From Candidatus Zixiibacteriota bacterium (GTDB lineage Bacteria; Zixibacteria; MSB-5A5; GN15; JAAZOE01), in contig JAZGGI010000029.1 of the NCBI GenBank assembly GCA_036480375.1, positions 33,210 to 97,209 on the forward strand: a DNA stretch of 64,000 bases. The letters run 5' to 3'. Under the pieces are notes generated by a model. The model did no database searches and was not told the origin of the DNA. It saw only the letters and a list, made by a program, of their open reading frames with translations. Shown here in pieces: positions 35,651-45,375 of this stretch; position 1 is the first letter of the stretch, and the number at the start of each line of letters is the position of its first letter. The translations under genes were made by a program, and so were the position numbers.

Positions 35651-37675
35651 TTATTTCGCGATCTTCAATTTAGTGCCAATCGACAGCTTGGAGGCATTTT
35701 TGATATTATTTATACGAATTAGCGAGTTGACTGTAGTTCCGAAGGCTCTGGCAATTTTCGACAGACTGTCTCCCCGACGAACGGTATAAACGTAATAATC
35801 GCCTTCAGATAAAACATCATCAGAGTTTACCAAAAGCTTTTGCCCCACATATATCCGAGAAGATCGATTAAGACCGTTTAGACGTCTCAAAGTCGCCGTT
35901 GTCGTACCAAACATACGGGCAATATCCCAGAGAGTATCACCTTTTTTAACCGTGTACCCTTGAGTATCCCCGGCCGGTTTATGATCATAATTCCGTTCTT
36001 GTCTGGCCACCGTGGATTTTTTAGAACCCGGCAATTTCAAGACCTGACCGACATAAATCCGGCTGGAATTACCAAGATAGTTTAGTCTTCGCAATTTTTC
36101 AGGAGTCGTGCTAAATGATCTTGAAATTTCCCATAAATTGTCACCCCGTCGAACAATATAAGTATTTTCACCCGTCGCTTGTCTATTTTTAGCCTTTCTG
36201 TTCGATGAATAATTTCTGTCCAGCGGAACCGGCACTATAAGTGACTTTCCGGTATAAATCCGCGACCGTCGGTTCAAATTATTCGCCTCAAATATTGCGT
36301 ATTGTGAAACGCCGTATTTACTGGCGATACTTGAAACCGTTTCACCTCTCCTTATCTTATGCCGCACCCATTCCGTCTCCTGAGGTGATTTCATTTTAGG
36401 CAAACTGGCCAAAAACTTATCTTTGGTTCCGGAAGGGATTCGTAAATTATATTTGGATTTACCGGGCGGAGTTACGCTTCGAAGCAATTCAGGATTCAAC
36501 TCCTCAAGAGCCTTCTTTGGTACTCCGATCGCTTTGGCAACTGTTTTAAGATCAAGACACTTTTTGATGACAACTTCATCATAAGTTACCGGATCATCAT
36601 AATTGATATAAAATCCATATAGCTCGGGATTTTTTGCGATAATGGTAGCAGCCATATAGAACGGAACGTAATCTTCGGTCTGTTTGCGAAGCCTCATATC
36701 CCAGAAATTGCGAGTTTTTTGTTTCTTAATAGTTCTACTAACCCTTCCTGGTCCGCCATTATAGGCCGCCAAAGCCAGCTCCCAGCTTCCGAATTTTTCA
36801 TATAAATGCTTTAGAAACCTGGCTGCCGCATGAGTCGATTTGACGAAATCGCGTCTTTCATCATACCACCAGTTTCTTTTCAGCCCATAAAGCCTGCCAG
36901 TTGACGCAATAAATTGCCAGGGACCGCTGGCTCGCGCCCACGAATAGGCCTTGCAATTAAACCCCGACTCAATTATCGGTAAATATACGATATCGGAAGG
37001 AATCCCGTATTGATCCAGAATCTCCGTCATAAGAGGGATATATTTCCCGGAACGCTCCAGATATTTTTCAAATGCTTCCCGAGCAACAGTCTGAAAATAT
37101 ATTATTGACTTTTTAACCCGGTCATTCAATACCATTGGAACATTGTAGGTAACCGGCTTTTTCTCACCTTCTACTTTAAGCTCCCCCAGATCCTGGACCG
37201 CAGAAAACTTTTCAAGAAAAGCCGAAGATGAAGCATCTTCAGGAAGCGAGCCTAATGATAGTAATGTTAAACGGTAATCAGCGACTATTTGAGATAGAAG
37301 CGAGCTATATCGTTTGGACTCCGGAGTAACAATAACGGTGTCAATATCAATATCAAGATCAGACATTACTCTAAGGGCTTGTTCCAGATAGTATTGTGCT
37401 TCTTCCCAGGAAGCCTCCTGGTTGGCGGCAACGCCCTGAGCAAAATACTCCTGAGCCTTATGAAATTGTCTCCAGATTTCGTCGTCCACGGCGTATGCCG
37501 AATCGGAAAATATTGATTCATCGTAAGATATATCCGATATCTTGTAATTGCTCTGCGATGAATCAGATATTTCCTTATGAATTAAGGTATTCTGTTTGTA
37601 ATCTTTTTGATTGCTGGCTAAGACTACCTGACCCAGAATCAATAAAACGAATAGAAAGCGTGCAAGTAATTTCAA
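35651..37675 (-). CDS. mltD: Membrane-bound lytic murein transglycosylase (MltD-like) with four LysM domains
   Basis: The enzyme cleaves peptidoglycan glycan strands. The 674-residue protein has a signal peptide, an alpha-helical region (65-200) and a family-1 SLT domain at about 225-340. The catalytic Glu is in LPIIESGFNCKAYSWARASG, followed by GPWQFIASTGRLYGL and ALAAYNGGPGRVS. Four LysM repeats follow (from about 435, 495, 565 and 625), each with a YTVRRGDxLxxIA start, for peptidoglycan binding. The start is TTG at 37675, supported by AAGGA five bases upstream. It is transcribed together with sppA. Confidence 0.92.
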   Translation of the reverse strand: MKLLARFLFVLLILGQVVLASNQKDYKQNTLIHKEISDSSQSNYKISDISYDESIFSDSAYAVDDEIWRQFHKAQEYFAQGVAANQEASWEEAQYYLEQALRVMSDLDIDIDTVIVTPESKRYSSLLSQIVADYRLTLLSLGSLPEDASSSAFLEKFSAVQDLGELKVEGEKKPVTYNVPMVLNDRVKKSIIYFQTVAREAFEKYLERSGKYIPLMTEILDQYGIPSDIVYLPIIESGFNCKAYSWARASGPWQFIASTGRLYGLKRNWWYDERRDFVKSTHAAARFLKHLYEKFGSWELALAAYNGGPGRVSRTIKKQKTRNFWDMRLRKQTEDYVPFYMAATIIAKNPELYGFYINYDDPVTYDEVVIKKCLDLKTVAKAIGVPKKALEELNPELLRSVTPPGKSKYNLRIPSGTKDKFLASLPKMKSPQETEWVRHKIRRGETVSSIASKYGVSQYAIFEANNLNRRSRIYTGKSLIVPVPLDRNYSSNRKAKNRQATGENTYIVRRGDNLWEISRSFSTTPEKLRRLNYLGNSSRIYVGQVLKLPGSKKSTVARQERNYDHKPAGDTQGYTVKKGDTLWDIARMFGTTTATLRRLNGLNRSSRIYVGQKLLVNSDDVLSEGDYYVYTVRRGDSLSKIARAFGTTVNSLIRINNIKNASKLSIGTKLKIAK

Positions 37676-37764
37676 AGTTATCCTTGTCGCGTTAAGGTTT
37701 GTCTAAACTTAGTATCGGTACGACATCCTTGTCGCTTTATAATGTATTCCCTGTAACTTGTTGA

Positions 37765-37793
37765 TATATATGTAAACTCTAAAATCGTGTCAA
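37765..37793 (-). promoter_or_regulatory. Sigma-70 promoter of mltD-sppA
   Basis: TTGACA (37788-37793) and TATATA (37765-37770) are 17 bp apart on the minus strand. The leader of about 80 nt contains ATCCTTGTCGC twice on the plus strand (37680-37690 and 37725-37735); the copy nearer the gene carries the ribosome binding site. Confidence 0.75.
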
Positions 37794-37805
37794 GTGTTTT
37801 TCTTT

Positions 37806-38750
37806 CTAAGATTTACGCCAAAACCCCTCAATAAGTTCCAAACAAGAAGTTAACGCCTCACTTCCAAATAGTGGAATAAATTCGGCCTTCGCGGCATTAT
37901 TAAACCATGTATACTGTCTCTTGGCGTATCGTCTCGTATTTTGCTTTATTAAATTCTGGGCTTCGTTTAACGATAATTGATTTTCAAAATACGCAATCAA
38001 TTCCGCATAACCAACAATCTTACACAATTTTAACTTATCACCAAAATGTGATTTATATACACTTTCGGCTTCTCGCAGCAGACCCTGCTTAAACATTTCA
38101 TCAACTCGGTCATTTATGCGTTCATAGAGCTTATCACGCTCGGGGATTAAATAAATTTGCAAAAAATTAAATCTTTCATTGAGCGGAATAGTATCGTTTA
38201 TGACCTCGCTTTTCGGCCGCCCGGTTAGATTATAAATTTCGAGCGCGCGAATAACCCGTATCATATTGTTATAATGAATTTTTGCCGCTTCCTCGGGATC
38301 TACTTTTTCGAGCATTTCATGAATGAATTTAGGCCCTTTTGCCGCCGCAACATCCAGAAGTTCATTACGATACGAAGTATCATGGTCGGGCAGTTCGACA
38401 ATGCCTTCAGTCAAGGCTCGGAGATACAGCCCCGTCCCGCCGCAAACGATTACCCCTTTATTTGAAGCGGACAGATTAGTAATGATTTTTTCGGATTCGA
38501 TTAAGAAATCAAAAGCTGTGAATTTATCTCCTAAATCATGTGAACCCATAAGATGATGCGGTATTCCCTGCCATTCATCCTCATCCATCTTGTCGGTTCC
38601 GATTTTAAGCTGGCGATATATCTGGCGGGAATCGGCGGAAATGATCTCGGCCTTATATTCCTTCGCGATATTTATTGCCAGTGTTGATTTTCTCGATGCG
38701 GTCGGACCACCAATGATCAATATATTTATTTTGTCCCTGGATTCATTCAT
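37806..38750 (-). CDS. miaA: tRNA dimethylallyltransferase with an altered P-loop
   Basis: MiaA prenylates A37 of tRNAs that read UNN codons. The 314-residue product has the family blocks ISADSRQIYRQLKIGTDKM, GIPHHLMGSHDL, VCGGTGLYLRALTEG, and the C-terminal KQNTRRYAKRQYTWF. The Walker A loop reads GGPTASRKST where MiaA has GPTASGKS: the glycine before the lysine is Arg (codon at 38691-38693, AGA). The rest of the protein looks intact. ATG 38750 follows the mutL stop by one base (TGAAATG); a start at 38783 would overlap mutL. Confidence 0.9.
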   Translation of the reverse strand: MNESRDKINILIIGGPTASRKSTLAINIAKEYKAEIISADSRQIYRQLKIGTDKMDEDEWQGIPHHLMGSHDLGDKFTAFDFLIESEKIITNLSASNKGVIVCGGTGLYLRALTEGIVELPDHDTSYRNELLDVAAAKGPKFIHEMLEKVDPEEAAKIHYNNMIRVIRALEIYNLTGRPKSEVINDTIPLNERFNFLQIYLIPERDKLYERINDRVDEMFKQGLLREAESVYKSHFGDKLKLCKIVGYAELIAYFENQLSLNEAQNLIKQNTRRYAKRQYTWFNNAAKAEFIPLFGSEALTSCLELIEGFWRKS

Positions 38751-38751
38751 T

Positions 38752-40617
38752 TCAGGCCCGTCCAAATCGACTATCCAGTTCATCCAGACTTATTTTTACA
38801 AAAGTCGGACGGCCGTGAGGACAGCAATAAGGATTGTTTACTTTCAGCAGAGATGATAACAGAGATTGCACTTCATCGGCAGACAATTTGTCACCCGCCA
38901 TAACCGACGCCCGGCAGGCCAATGATTGGGCTATTGATTTAATGAGATCGCCCCCCGCCTTTTTCAATTGACCGATATCATCGAGCAATTTTACGATTAT
39001 TTTTGCCGGATTCTTATCTTTGAAAACCGGCGGTACTCCCTGGATAACAACCGAATTACCTCCAAAGGCATCAATTTCAAAGCCGAGTTTTGTAAGAGTT
39101 TCCTGACCGGCTTCGAAAGTCAAATATTCCTCGGCGGAAAGATCGACCGTTTCTGGAAATAACAATTTTTGTGAGGCGGCGCTTCCCTTTTCTACCTGTT
39201 CAAGCGCATATTCGTATAAAACCCGCTCGTGGGCGGTATGTTGATCGACAATATACAACTCACCGCCGATTGAAAGAACCAGATACTGACGCCCCACCTT
39301 TCCAAGATATACAATATCATCCGATGTTATTTCTTTGACCTCCGCCGCCGCTTGCGACGCGATAACAGATGTTTCATCTATCGCGGGAAGCCGGTTATCG
39401 CATCCGGCCGGTTCCGAGGTTGAAATTGATGTAAATGTATTTAGCGTGCCCGATATATTTTGTTGATTACGGTGTCGGTTAGAAAGTGGGGTTCGGGACA
39501 GCGGTCGCGATGACTGCAAATTCATATTCTGTTGCGACTGAAAACCGGAAGTATTGCCTTTCATCACTTTATTATAAGATTGATGATCGCTGGATGGAAT
39601 TAAGCGCCAGTCTCTCAGAGCCTTCTTGACGATACGATACAGATTATCATGAATCGCGCGTTCTTCAGACAATCTAACCTCCGCCTTGGTCGGGTGGACA
39701 TTGACATCCAAACGCGACGGATCGACGGTTATATAAATTACCGCCAGAGGAAATCGGCCCGGTGGAAGAAATTCACCGTATCCGGAAGTAACCGCGTGTA
39801 TCAGGCTTGATGACGCGACAGAGCGTCCGTTTATGTACAAACATATCCGGGTACGATCATGCCGGGCATGATCCGGATGTGCCAGGTACGCCAGGAAATA
39901 TACTCCCCCCATCTCAATATCATATTCGACAATTCCATCCGGCTTAACGCCAAACAAAGTGGCCATTCTTTCGGCAATCGGTTGATTCTGAGGTAACTGG
40001 AAAGTTTGCCGCTCATTGAGAGTAAGCTTCACGGCCACCGAGGGTTTACCCAATGCCATACGTTCCGCAACGCGGATAATCTGACGTAATTCAGTTGTCT
40101 CGCTTTTTAAAAATTTCTTGCGGGCGGGAGTGTTGAAAAACAGGTGTGATATTTCCACTTTGGTGCCAATTGGAGCCGACACAGGCCGAAAATCCACTTC
40201 CCTGCCACCTTCAATAGCAATAAAAGTCCCCTCGTTTTCCTTATAATGTCGAGTTGTCAGACTTAAATGCGCGACCGAGGCAATTGAAGGCAATGCCTCT
40301 CCCCGGAAACCGTAAGAATTTACCGCAAATAAATCATCGGCGATTCTTATCTTGGATGTAGCATGGCGGCTAAAAGCTAATTTGACCTGCGCCGTGGGAA
40401 TCCCGCATCCGTTATCGACCACACTAATATATGTCGTCCCGGCTTTCTCGGCCGTTACTTCAACGGACGTCGCTCCGGCATCAAATGAATTTTCAATCGC
40501 CTCTTTAATTACCGACGCCGGACGCTCAATAACCTCGCCTGCCGCGATTTTATTTATTAAATTTCGATCTAATTGCTCAATCGGTCTGGCAAATTTGTTA
40601 TCTGAAAAATTAGTCAT
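38752..40617 (-). CDS. mutL: DNA mismatch repair protein MutL
   Basis: MutL couples MutS mismatch recognition to strand cutting. The 621-residue protein has the GHKL ATPase N-terminus (INKIAAGEVIERPASVIKEA, VVDNGCGIP, YGFRGEALPSIASVAHL). A poorly conserved linker (about 335-425) follows, then a C-terminal endonuclease domain with VDQHTAHERVLYEY, ACRASVMAGDKLS and PYCCPHGRPTFV. It is therefore of the nicking type used by organisms without MutH. The ATG at 40617 overlaps the mutS end by eight bases. Confidence 0.95.
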   Translation of the reverse strand: MTNFSDNKFARPIEQLDRNLINKIAAGEVIERPASVIKEAIENSFDAGATSVEVTAEKAGTTYISVVDNGCGIPTAQVKLAFSRHATSKIRIADDLFAVNSYGFRGEALPSIASVAHLSLTTRHYKENEGTFIAIEGGREVDFRPVSAPIGTKVEISHLFFNTPARKKFLKSETTELRQIIRVAERMALGKPSVAVKLTLNERQTFQLPQNQPIAERMATLFGVKPDGIVEYDIEMGGVYFLAYLAHPDHARHDRTRICLYINGRSVASSSLIHAVTSGYGEFLPPGRFPLAVIYITVDPSRLDVNVHPTKAEVRLSEERAIHDNLYRIVKKALRDWRLIPSSDHQSYNKVMKGNTSGFQSQQNMNLQSSRPLSRTPLSNRHRNQQNISGTLNTFTSISTSEPAGCDNRLPAIDETSVIASQAAAEVKEITSDDIVYLGKVGRQYLVLSIGGELYIVDQHTAHERVLYEYALEQVEKGSAASQKLLFPETVDLSAEEYLTFEAGQETLTKLGFEIDAFGGNSVVIQGVPPVFKDKNPAKIIVKLLDDIGQLKKAGGDLIKSIAQSLACRASVMAGDKLSADEVQSLLSSLLKVNNPYCCPHGRPTFVKISLDELDSRFGRA

Positions 40618-43225
40618 TCTCGATATCTTTTTTAATTTGAGACAAAAACTCAAGCGCTTCAAGCGGGGTCAAATTATCTACGTCAAGTTCCTTAATCTTT
40701 TCAACTATTAGCGAATCTCCCGAAGATGCCGCTTCGTCAAATAATGTCGGTTGATTCAGGCGAGCATGCAATCCTCGAGCCAATTCTGATTTCGCGAATT
40801 CCCCCGATTCGAGGAGTTTGAGGATCTCTCTCGCACGAGATATTGTGCCTTTGGGAAGCCCGGCCAGTCTCGCCACTTCGATTCCATAAGAATCATCACA
40901 CCCACCGGGAATTACCTGATGTAAAAATATAACTTCCTTGCCCCACTTTTTCACCGTTACCTGGTAATTTTTTATGCGGGGATAAATCGCGGCCAAACCG
41001 GTCATCTCATGATAATGAGTGGCAAATAAAGTCCGAGGAGTTCCGGACGGATGCTGTTGGATAGTCTCGGCAACCGCCCAAGCCACCGACAATCCATCGA
41101 AAGTTGATGTACCTCGTCCGATTTCATCGAGCAGCAATAATGATTTTTCAGTCGTGTTATGCAGTATATTCGCCGTTTCAACCATCTCGACCAGAAATGT
41201 TGACTGCCCGCGGGTCAAACTATCGGTCGCCCCTACCCTGGTAAAGACGCGATCAACAATTCCGATTTTTGCTTCCTGCGCCGGCACGAATGACCCGATT
41301 TGCGCAAGAATAACGATTAAACCGGTCTGACGCAGCCAGGTCGATTTCCCCGACATATTCGGTCCGGTCAAAATTATAAGGGATGTATCCACATCATTCA
41401 AATTGGTATCATTGGCCACGAAGTTGCCGGAGCCTAAAATCTGAGAAAGAACGGGATGAAATCCCTGCGTTAGATTCAACGCGCATTCGTCGGCGATTTC
41501 AGGCTTAACATATTTTTGCTCTCTGGCTAAGACAGCCAGGGAATTGACAACATCTATTTCCGCCAAAAAATCCGCAAGAGAAATTAATTCCGGGAGGGCT
41601 TGAGAAATATCTTCCACCAGTTGTTCGAATAATTGATGTTCGAGGCGATTGATTTTTTCTTCAGCCTCCAAAATCAAGTTTTCCTTGATTTTCATTTCTT
41701 CCGTAATGTATCGCTCGGCGTTTACCAAAGTTTGTTTCCGAATATAATTTTCCGGCACCTTATCAGTATGGGTTCGAGTGATCTCGATGTAGTATCCAAA
41801 AACTTTATTGAATCCGACTTTTAGAGAAGGTATTCCCGTGCGTTCTCTTTCCGATGCAGTCAACCCGGCGATATAGTCCCGGGCATCTTTTATTGAAAGA
41901 TTTAGCTCATCCAATTCCTTCGAATAGCCGTCGCGAATAACGCCGCCGTTGTGCGATGTTGGTGAAGCGTCTTCTCTGATCGCCAAACCGATTTTTTCCG
42001 CAACCGGCTTAAGAATTGGCGCAGAAGAATAAATCGTTTTAAACATCGATGACGATGATTCCGACAAATAACTTCTGATTTCTTCAGCGATTAGCATGGC
42101 ATCCCGTAAGGCAAGCATAGTCCGCGGGTTGGCCTTACCTAATCCCAACCGGCCGTTTAATCTTTCCAGATCTGGAATTTTCTTAAAAAGCAGCGAAATT
42201 TTGTCAGACTTCAAACTATCGTTAAATAATTCGACCACTCCGCCCTGGCGATACAGTATCTTATCTTTTTCTATAAAAGGAGCCGCAATCGACCTGCGCA
42301 GTCGCCGCGCTCCAAATGCCGAGCCGGTGCGATTGATAGCCCAGAAAAATGAATGCTTCTCATCCCCTATGGCCAGGTTAGAAAAGAGTTCAAGGTTTCG
42401 TATTGTCGCGGCATCCAAAAGCATACGCTGGTCGGCCAATCCGATTTTAATTCCCGTGATGTGCTTTAACCTATCCTGCTTGTTATCCTGTAAATATCTA
42501 AAGATCGCTCCCGCCGCCGATACACTTCGCTTCATATATCTAAGGCCGAAACCATCGAGGGTTGAAACAGAGAAAAACCGGCACAGCGTCTCTTTGCTCA
42601 AACGAAAATCAAAATAGATATTTTCCAGAGGAGTGATATTTTTGGTCGAACCGTTTTTAGTTATTCGCTCAAATAAATCCGAGGAATTGTCATCGGGCGT
42701 TAATAGTTCTTTTGGTGGAGCCATGGCCAAACGATCATAAATAATATCGGGATCATCCTCAATGACTGAAAATTCTCCGGTCGACAACTCCAGCCGGGCC
42801 AGCGCCATTTTTTTGTTATCTCCAAATAAGGCGGCCAGGTATGAATCATGCGAGGGAGCCAGCGAGGATTCCAATGTTGATGTTCCGGGAGTGATGATTT
42901 CAACCACATCCCGCTTGACAATCCCTTTGGCTTTTTTGGGGTCTTCGACCTGCTCACAAATAACCACTTTCCTGCCGGCGTCGATCAGGCGGGGTAAATA
43001 TTTATCCAGCGCATGATGCGGGATGCCGCAGAGTGGAATAGAGTTCTTGGCATCCCCTGAACGGGATGTCAAAGCAATACCGAGAATCGGCGCCGCTTCG
43101 ACAGCGTCATCGCCAAACATCTCATAAAAGTCGCCCATGCGGAAGAACAGAATTTTGTCGGGATATTTGTCTTTGAAGCGGTAATATTGCCGCATCATCG
43201 GCGTCAAACCGCTATTTTTCATCAT
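40610..43225 (-). CDS. mutS: DNA mismatch repair protein MutS
   Basis: MutS recognises mismatches. The 871-residue protein has the N-terminal mismatch-reading FFRMGDFYEMFGDDA with the Phe-x-Glu motif. It has the connector, lever and clamp domains, and a C-terminal ABC ATPase with ILTGPNMSGKSTWLRQTGLI (Walker A), STFLVEMVETANIL and LLLDEIGRGTSTFDGLSVAW (Walker B). The length is that of typical MutS1. It begins inside the last codons of the SPOR-protein gene. Confidence 0.97.
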   Translation of the reverse strand: MMKNSGLTPMMRQYYRFKDKYPDKILFFRMGDFYEMFGDDAVEAAPILGIALTSRSGDAKNSIPLCGIPHHALDKYLPRLIDAGRKVVICEQVEDPKKAKGIVKRDVVEIITPGTSTLESSLAPSHDSYLAALFGDNKKMALARLELSTGEFSVIEDDPDIIYDRLAMAPPKELLTPDDNSSDLFERITKNGSTKNITPLENIYFDFRLSKETLCRFFSVSTLDGFGLRYMKRSVSAAGAIFRYLQDNKQDRLKHITGIKIGLADQRMLLDAATIRNLELFSNLAIGDEKHSFFWAINRTGSAFGARRLRRSIAAPFIEKDKILYRQGGVVELFNDSLKSDKISLLFKKIPDLERLNGRLGLGKANPRTMLALRDAMLIAEEIRSYLSESSSSMFKTIYSSAPILKPVAEKIGLAIREDASPTSHNGGVIRDGYSKELDELNLSIKDARDYIAGLTASERERTGIPSLKVGFNKVFGYYIEITRTHTDKVPENYIRKQTLVNAERYITEEMKIKENLILEAEEKINRLEHQLFEQLVEDISQALPELISLADFLAEIDVVNSLAVLAREQKYVKPEIADECALNLTQGFHPVLSQILGSGNFVANDTNLNDVDTSLIILTGPNMSGKSTWLRQTGLIVILAQIGSFVPAQEAKIGIVDRVFTRVGATDSLTRGQSTFLVEMVETANILHNTTEKSLLLLDEIGRGTSTFDGLSVAWAVAETIQQHPSGTPRTLFATHYHEMTGLAAIYPRIKNYQVTVKKWGKEVIFLHQVIPGGCDDSYGIEVARLAGLPKGTISRAREILKLLESGEFAKSELARGLHARLNQPTLFDEAASSGDSLIVEKIKELDVDNLTPLEALEFLSQIKKDIEND

Positions 43226-44219
43226 TGGTAATTACCTTAAAAGGTTCGTTCTCACCCATTTCCAATTTTTGCCTGGCCGTCACAGCCTCCTGCATAGTCG
43301 CAAATTTGCCGGCCAAAACCACATAATATTCGCGGCCGGATATTCTCCGTTTCTTAATCCGACTATCATAGCCATAGCTTTCCGCCCGTTTTTCCATATT
43401 CCTGGCATTGCCCTTATCGGCAAAGACACCAACCTGAACCGAATAAGTAATGCCCTCAAAAACCTCTGTGGATTCTTGTCCGGATTTTTCGTCTGAGATG
43501 TTTTTCAGGGCTTCCAGCAATTCTTCTTCTCCGATAGCGTGGCGATATTGTTCCCGCAAAATATTATAATTAAATAAAGCCCGCTCAGCGTTATTATTTT
43601 TAAGCCCTATCTTAGATAAAAGGATTAAACTGGCGGCAGTTAAATCGTCATTTGGAGAATTATTGATCCTTCGGCACATTGTCGTTGCCGTCTTATAATT
43701 CCCTTTTTTATAGGCGTTTTCCGCCTGATAAAGTCGGGAATATTGACCGAAATAAGAAGCGGGATATTCATCGCTCAATAGTTTAAAATATCTCCCCCGG
43801 CTTTTCGAATCGCGCGTTTCATAGGCTGACAATATTGCCAAAACCTGCTCCCGAAAACGGCTCGTTTCCCATATATCAAGAAATGATTTTCCGGAAGATA
43901 TCACTTTTGATGTATCGTTTTCCACCGCCGCCAATTGAATTAGCCTGAAATAGGCTTCTTCCTGATACTTGCCGTCAAGGTCAGACCGGAGCGCGGCTTC
44001 AATTTTATCCTGTGCCGATTTGCCGTCCGGCTCCAGAAGCGAAGCCATAAAAAGACGATTCCCGTCTCTAACGGTTGTCTGACGTAATTCGGAGAATTCG
44101 TTTTTGGCTCGGCTTATTTCGCCCTTTGAAAACAATTGATAAATTTCATCAATTTTATCATCAGCGAGACTTATACCCGAAATACCAAAGATAAATATCG
44201 TGATTAATAAGTACTTCAT
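43212..44219 (-). CDS. Periplasmic TPR-like protein with a C-terminal SPOR domain
   Basis: The product from ATG 44219 is 335 residues, with a signal peptide (YLLITIFIFGISGISLADD). Helical TPR-like repeats span residues 25-235 (YFRLIQLAAVENDTSKVISS). A SPOR domain at about 255-325 reads YSVQVGVFADKGNARNMEKR and then GREYYVVLAGKFATMQEAVT. SPOR domains bind denuded peptidoglycan, often at the division site. The ribosome binding site is weak, but an earlier start at 44315 would overlap lapB. It lies 13 bases after lapB and overlaps mutS by 14 bases. Confidence 0.85.
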   Translation of the reverse strand: MKYLLITIFIFGISGISLADDKIDEIYQLFSKGEISRAKNEFSELRQTTVRDGNRLFMASLLEPDGKSAQDKIEAALRSDLDGKYQEEAYFRLIQLAAVENDTSKVISSGKSFLDIWETSRFREQVLAILSAYETRDSKSRGRYFKLLSDEYPASYFGQYSRLYQAENAYKKGNYKTATTMCRRINNSPNDDLTAASLILLSKIGLKNNNAERALFNYNILREQYRHAIGEEELLEALKNISDEKSGQESTEVFEGITYSVQVGVFADKGNARNMEKRAESYGYDSRIKKRRISGREYYVVLAGKFATMQEAVTARQKLEMGENEPFKVITNDEK

Positions 44220-44232
44220 ATCCCGGTAGTAT

Positions 44233-45375
44233 TTAGTTAAAAGAATCGACAGCTTTGCACCGAGGACACAGCCAGATTTTATTATCAACCACCAAGTCGC
44301 ATTCTTTGCACACAAAAGACTTGGCTTCTCGTTTCACCGCAATTTGCATAATCTGTTTGAAAATATTTTCGGCCGCTTCTTTGCGATCGGTTTCGCGATT
44401 CAGGCGGTACAATCCGAGTTTGGCAATAAGAGAATCGGGGTGATGATCCTGACCCGCGACGAAGTGTTCCCGTGCCGTATTGGTTTCACCTTTTTTCTCG
44501 AGGAAATAGGCCAGTTCCAGGCGAGCCGTCAAATGCTCGGGAAACGCCTGCAGAAGTTTCGCCAGAGTATCAGCGTATTCTCCGTAATGTCCGACCTCAA
44601 AATAAGCCCTTTTCAACCGCTCAAAGACAACCTGGCTTTTGCGCGGATTGAGCGCGACAACCTTTGTCCAGTATTCCAGGGCATCGTCAAGACGCTGCTC
44701 ACCATAATAACTTTCCCCGATGGCAACGTATGCGGCCAGACAATTCTTGTCAATATGCAGGGCTTCTTTATAAAACAACCGCGCCCGGTGAGTATCGCCT
44801 TTTTCGCTTAATTCATCCCCTCCAAAAACTTTATACAGCGCCAGGAGAGAACCGGAATCAACTTTTTCAAGTTTGTCAATTTGTTTTCGGGTCAGGGCCG
44901 CTTCTTTCCATTCACAATTTTTCTCCAGCCATCTCAACAAAATTTGCAGCGCGTTTCTATTTTTCGGCATTAACTTCAATAATTCTTTTATGGCTTTTAT
45001 GGCTGTCTGCTCGTCTCCGAGAGCATGATAATCTTTATATAAAGCCATGAGAATTTCTTGTTTCTCCGATTCCGTCAGATTTCCTCGATGCGTTAAATCT
45101 CGATGAACCTTCATGGCTTGATCATATTTTTTCCGGCGGCGGAATATATTGCCCAGGTGAATATAGGCATGGATATTACCGGTATCGTTTAAGACCGTCT
45201 CCTTGAGCATCGCGAAAGCCTGTTCATCCTGATCACGTAATAATGCTTTAAGACCTTCAATATACGTTCCCGGATCAGGTGAAAAGGTTTCTTCTTGTCC
45301 GCGCCGAAACCAGTAAACGGCGATAGCCGCCGCGACAACAATGGCTAACAGAAAAAGATAGATTGCTTCGGTCAT
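44233..45375 (-). CDS. lapB: LapB/YciM-like TPR protein with a rubredoxin-type zinc ribbon
   Basis: LapB adapts the protease FtsH to LpxC and balances lipopolysaccharide synthesis in E. coli. The 380-residue protein shares its layout: a single N-terminal membrane helix (residues 3-22), TPR repeats (about 35-330) and a C-terminal metal-binding ribbon of two CxxC pairs (CKECDLVVDNKIWLCPRCKA). The lapA-like gene directly upstream, overlapping by four bases, supports the call. Function in this phylum is inferred from the E. coli pair. Confidence 0.85.
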   Translation of the reverse strand: MTEAIYLFLLAIVVAAAIAVYWFRRGQEETFSPDPGTYIEGLKALLRDQDEQAFAMLKETVLNDTGNIHAYIHLGNIFRRRKKYDQAMKVHRDLTHRGNLTESEKQEILMALYKDYHALGDEQTAIKAIKELLKLMPKNRNALQILLRWLEKNCEWKEAALTRKQIDKLEKVDSGSLLALYKVFGGDELSEKGDTHRARLFYKEALHIDKNCLAAYVAIGESYYGEQRLDDALEYWTKVVALNPRKSQVVFERLKRAYFEVGHYGEYADTLAKLLQAFPEHLTARLELAYFLEKKGETNTAREHFVAGQDHHPDSLIAKLGLYRLNRETDRKEAAENIFKQIMQIAVKREAKSFVCKECDLVVDNKIWLCPRCKAVDSFN

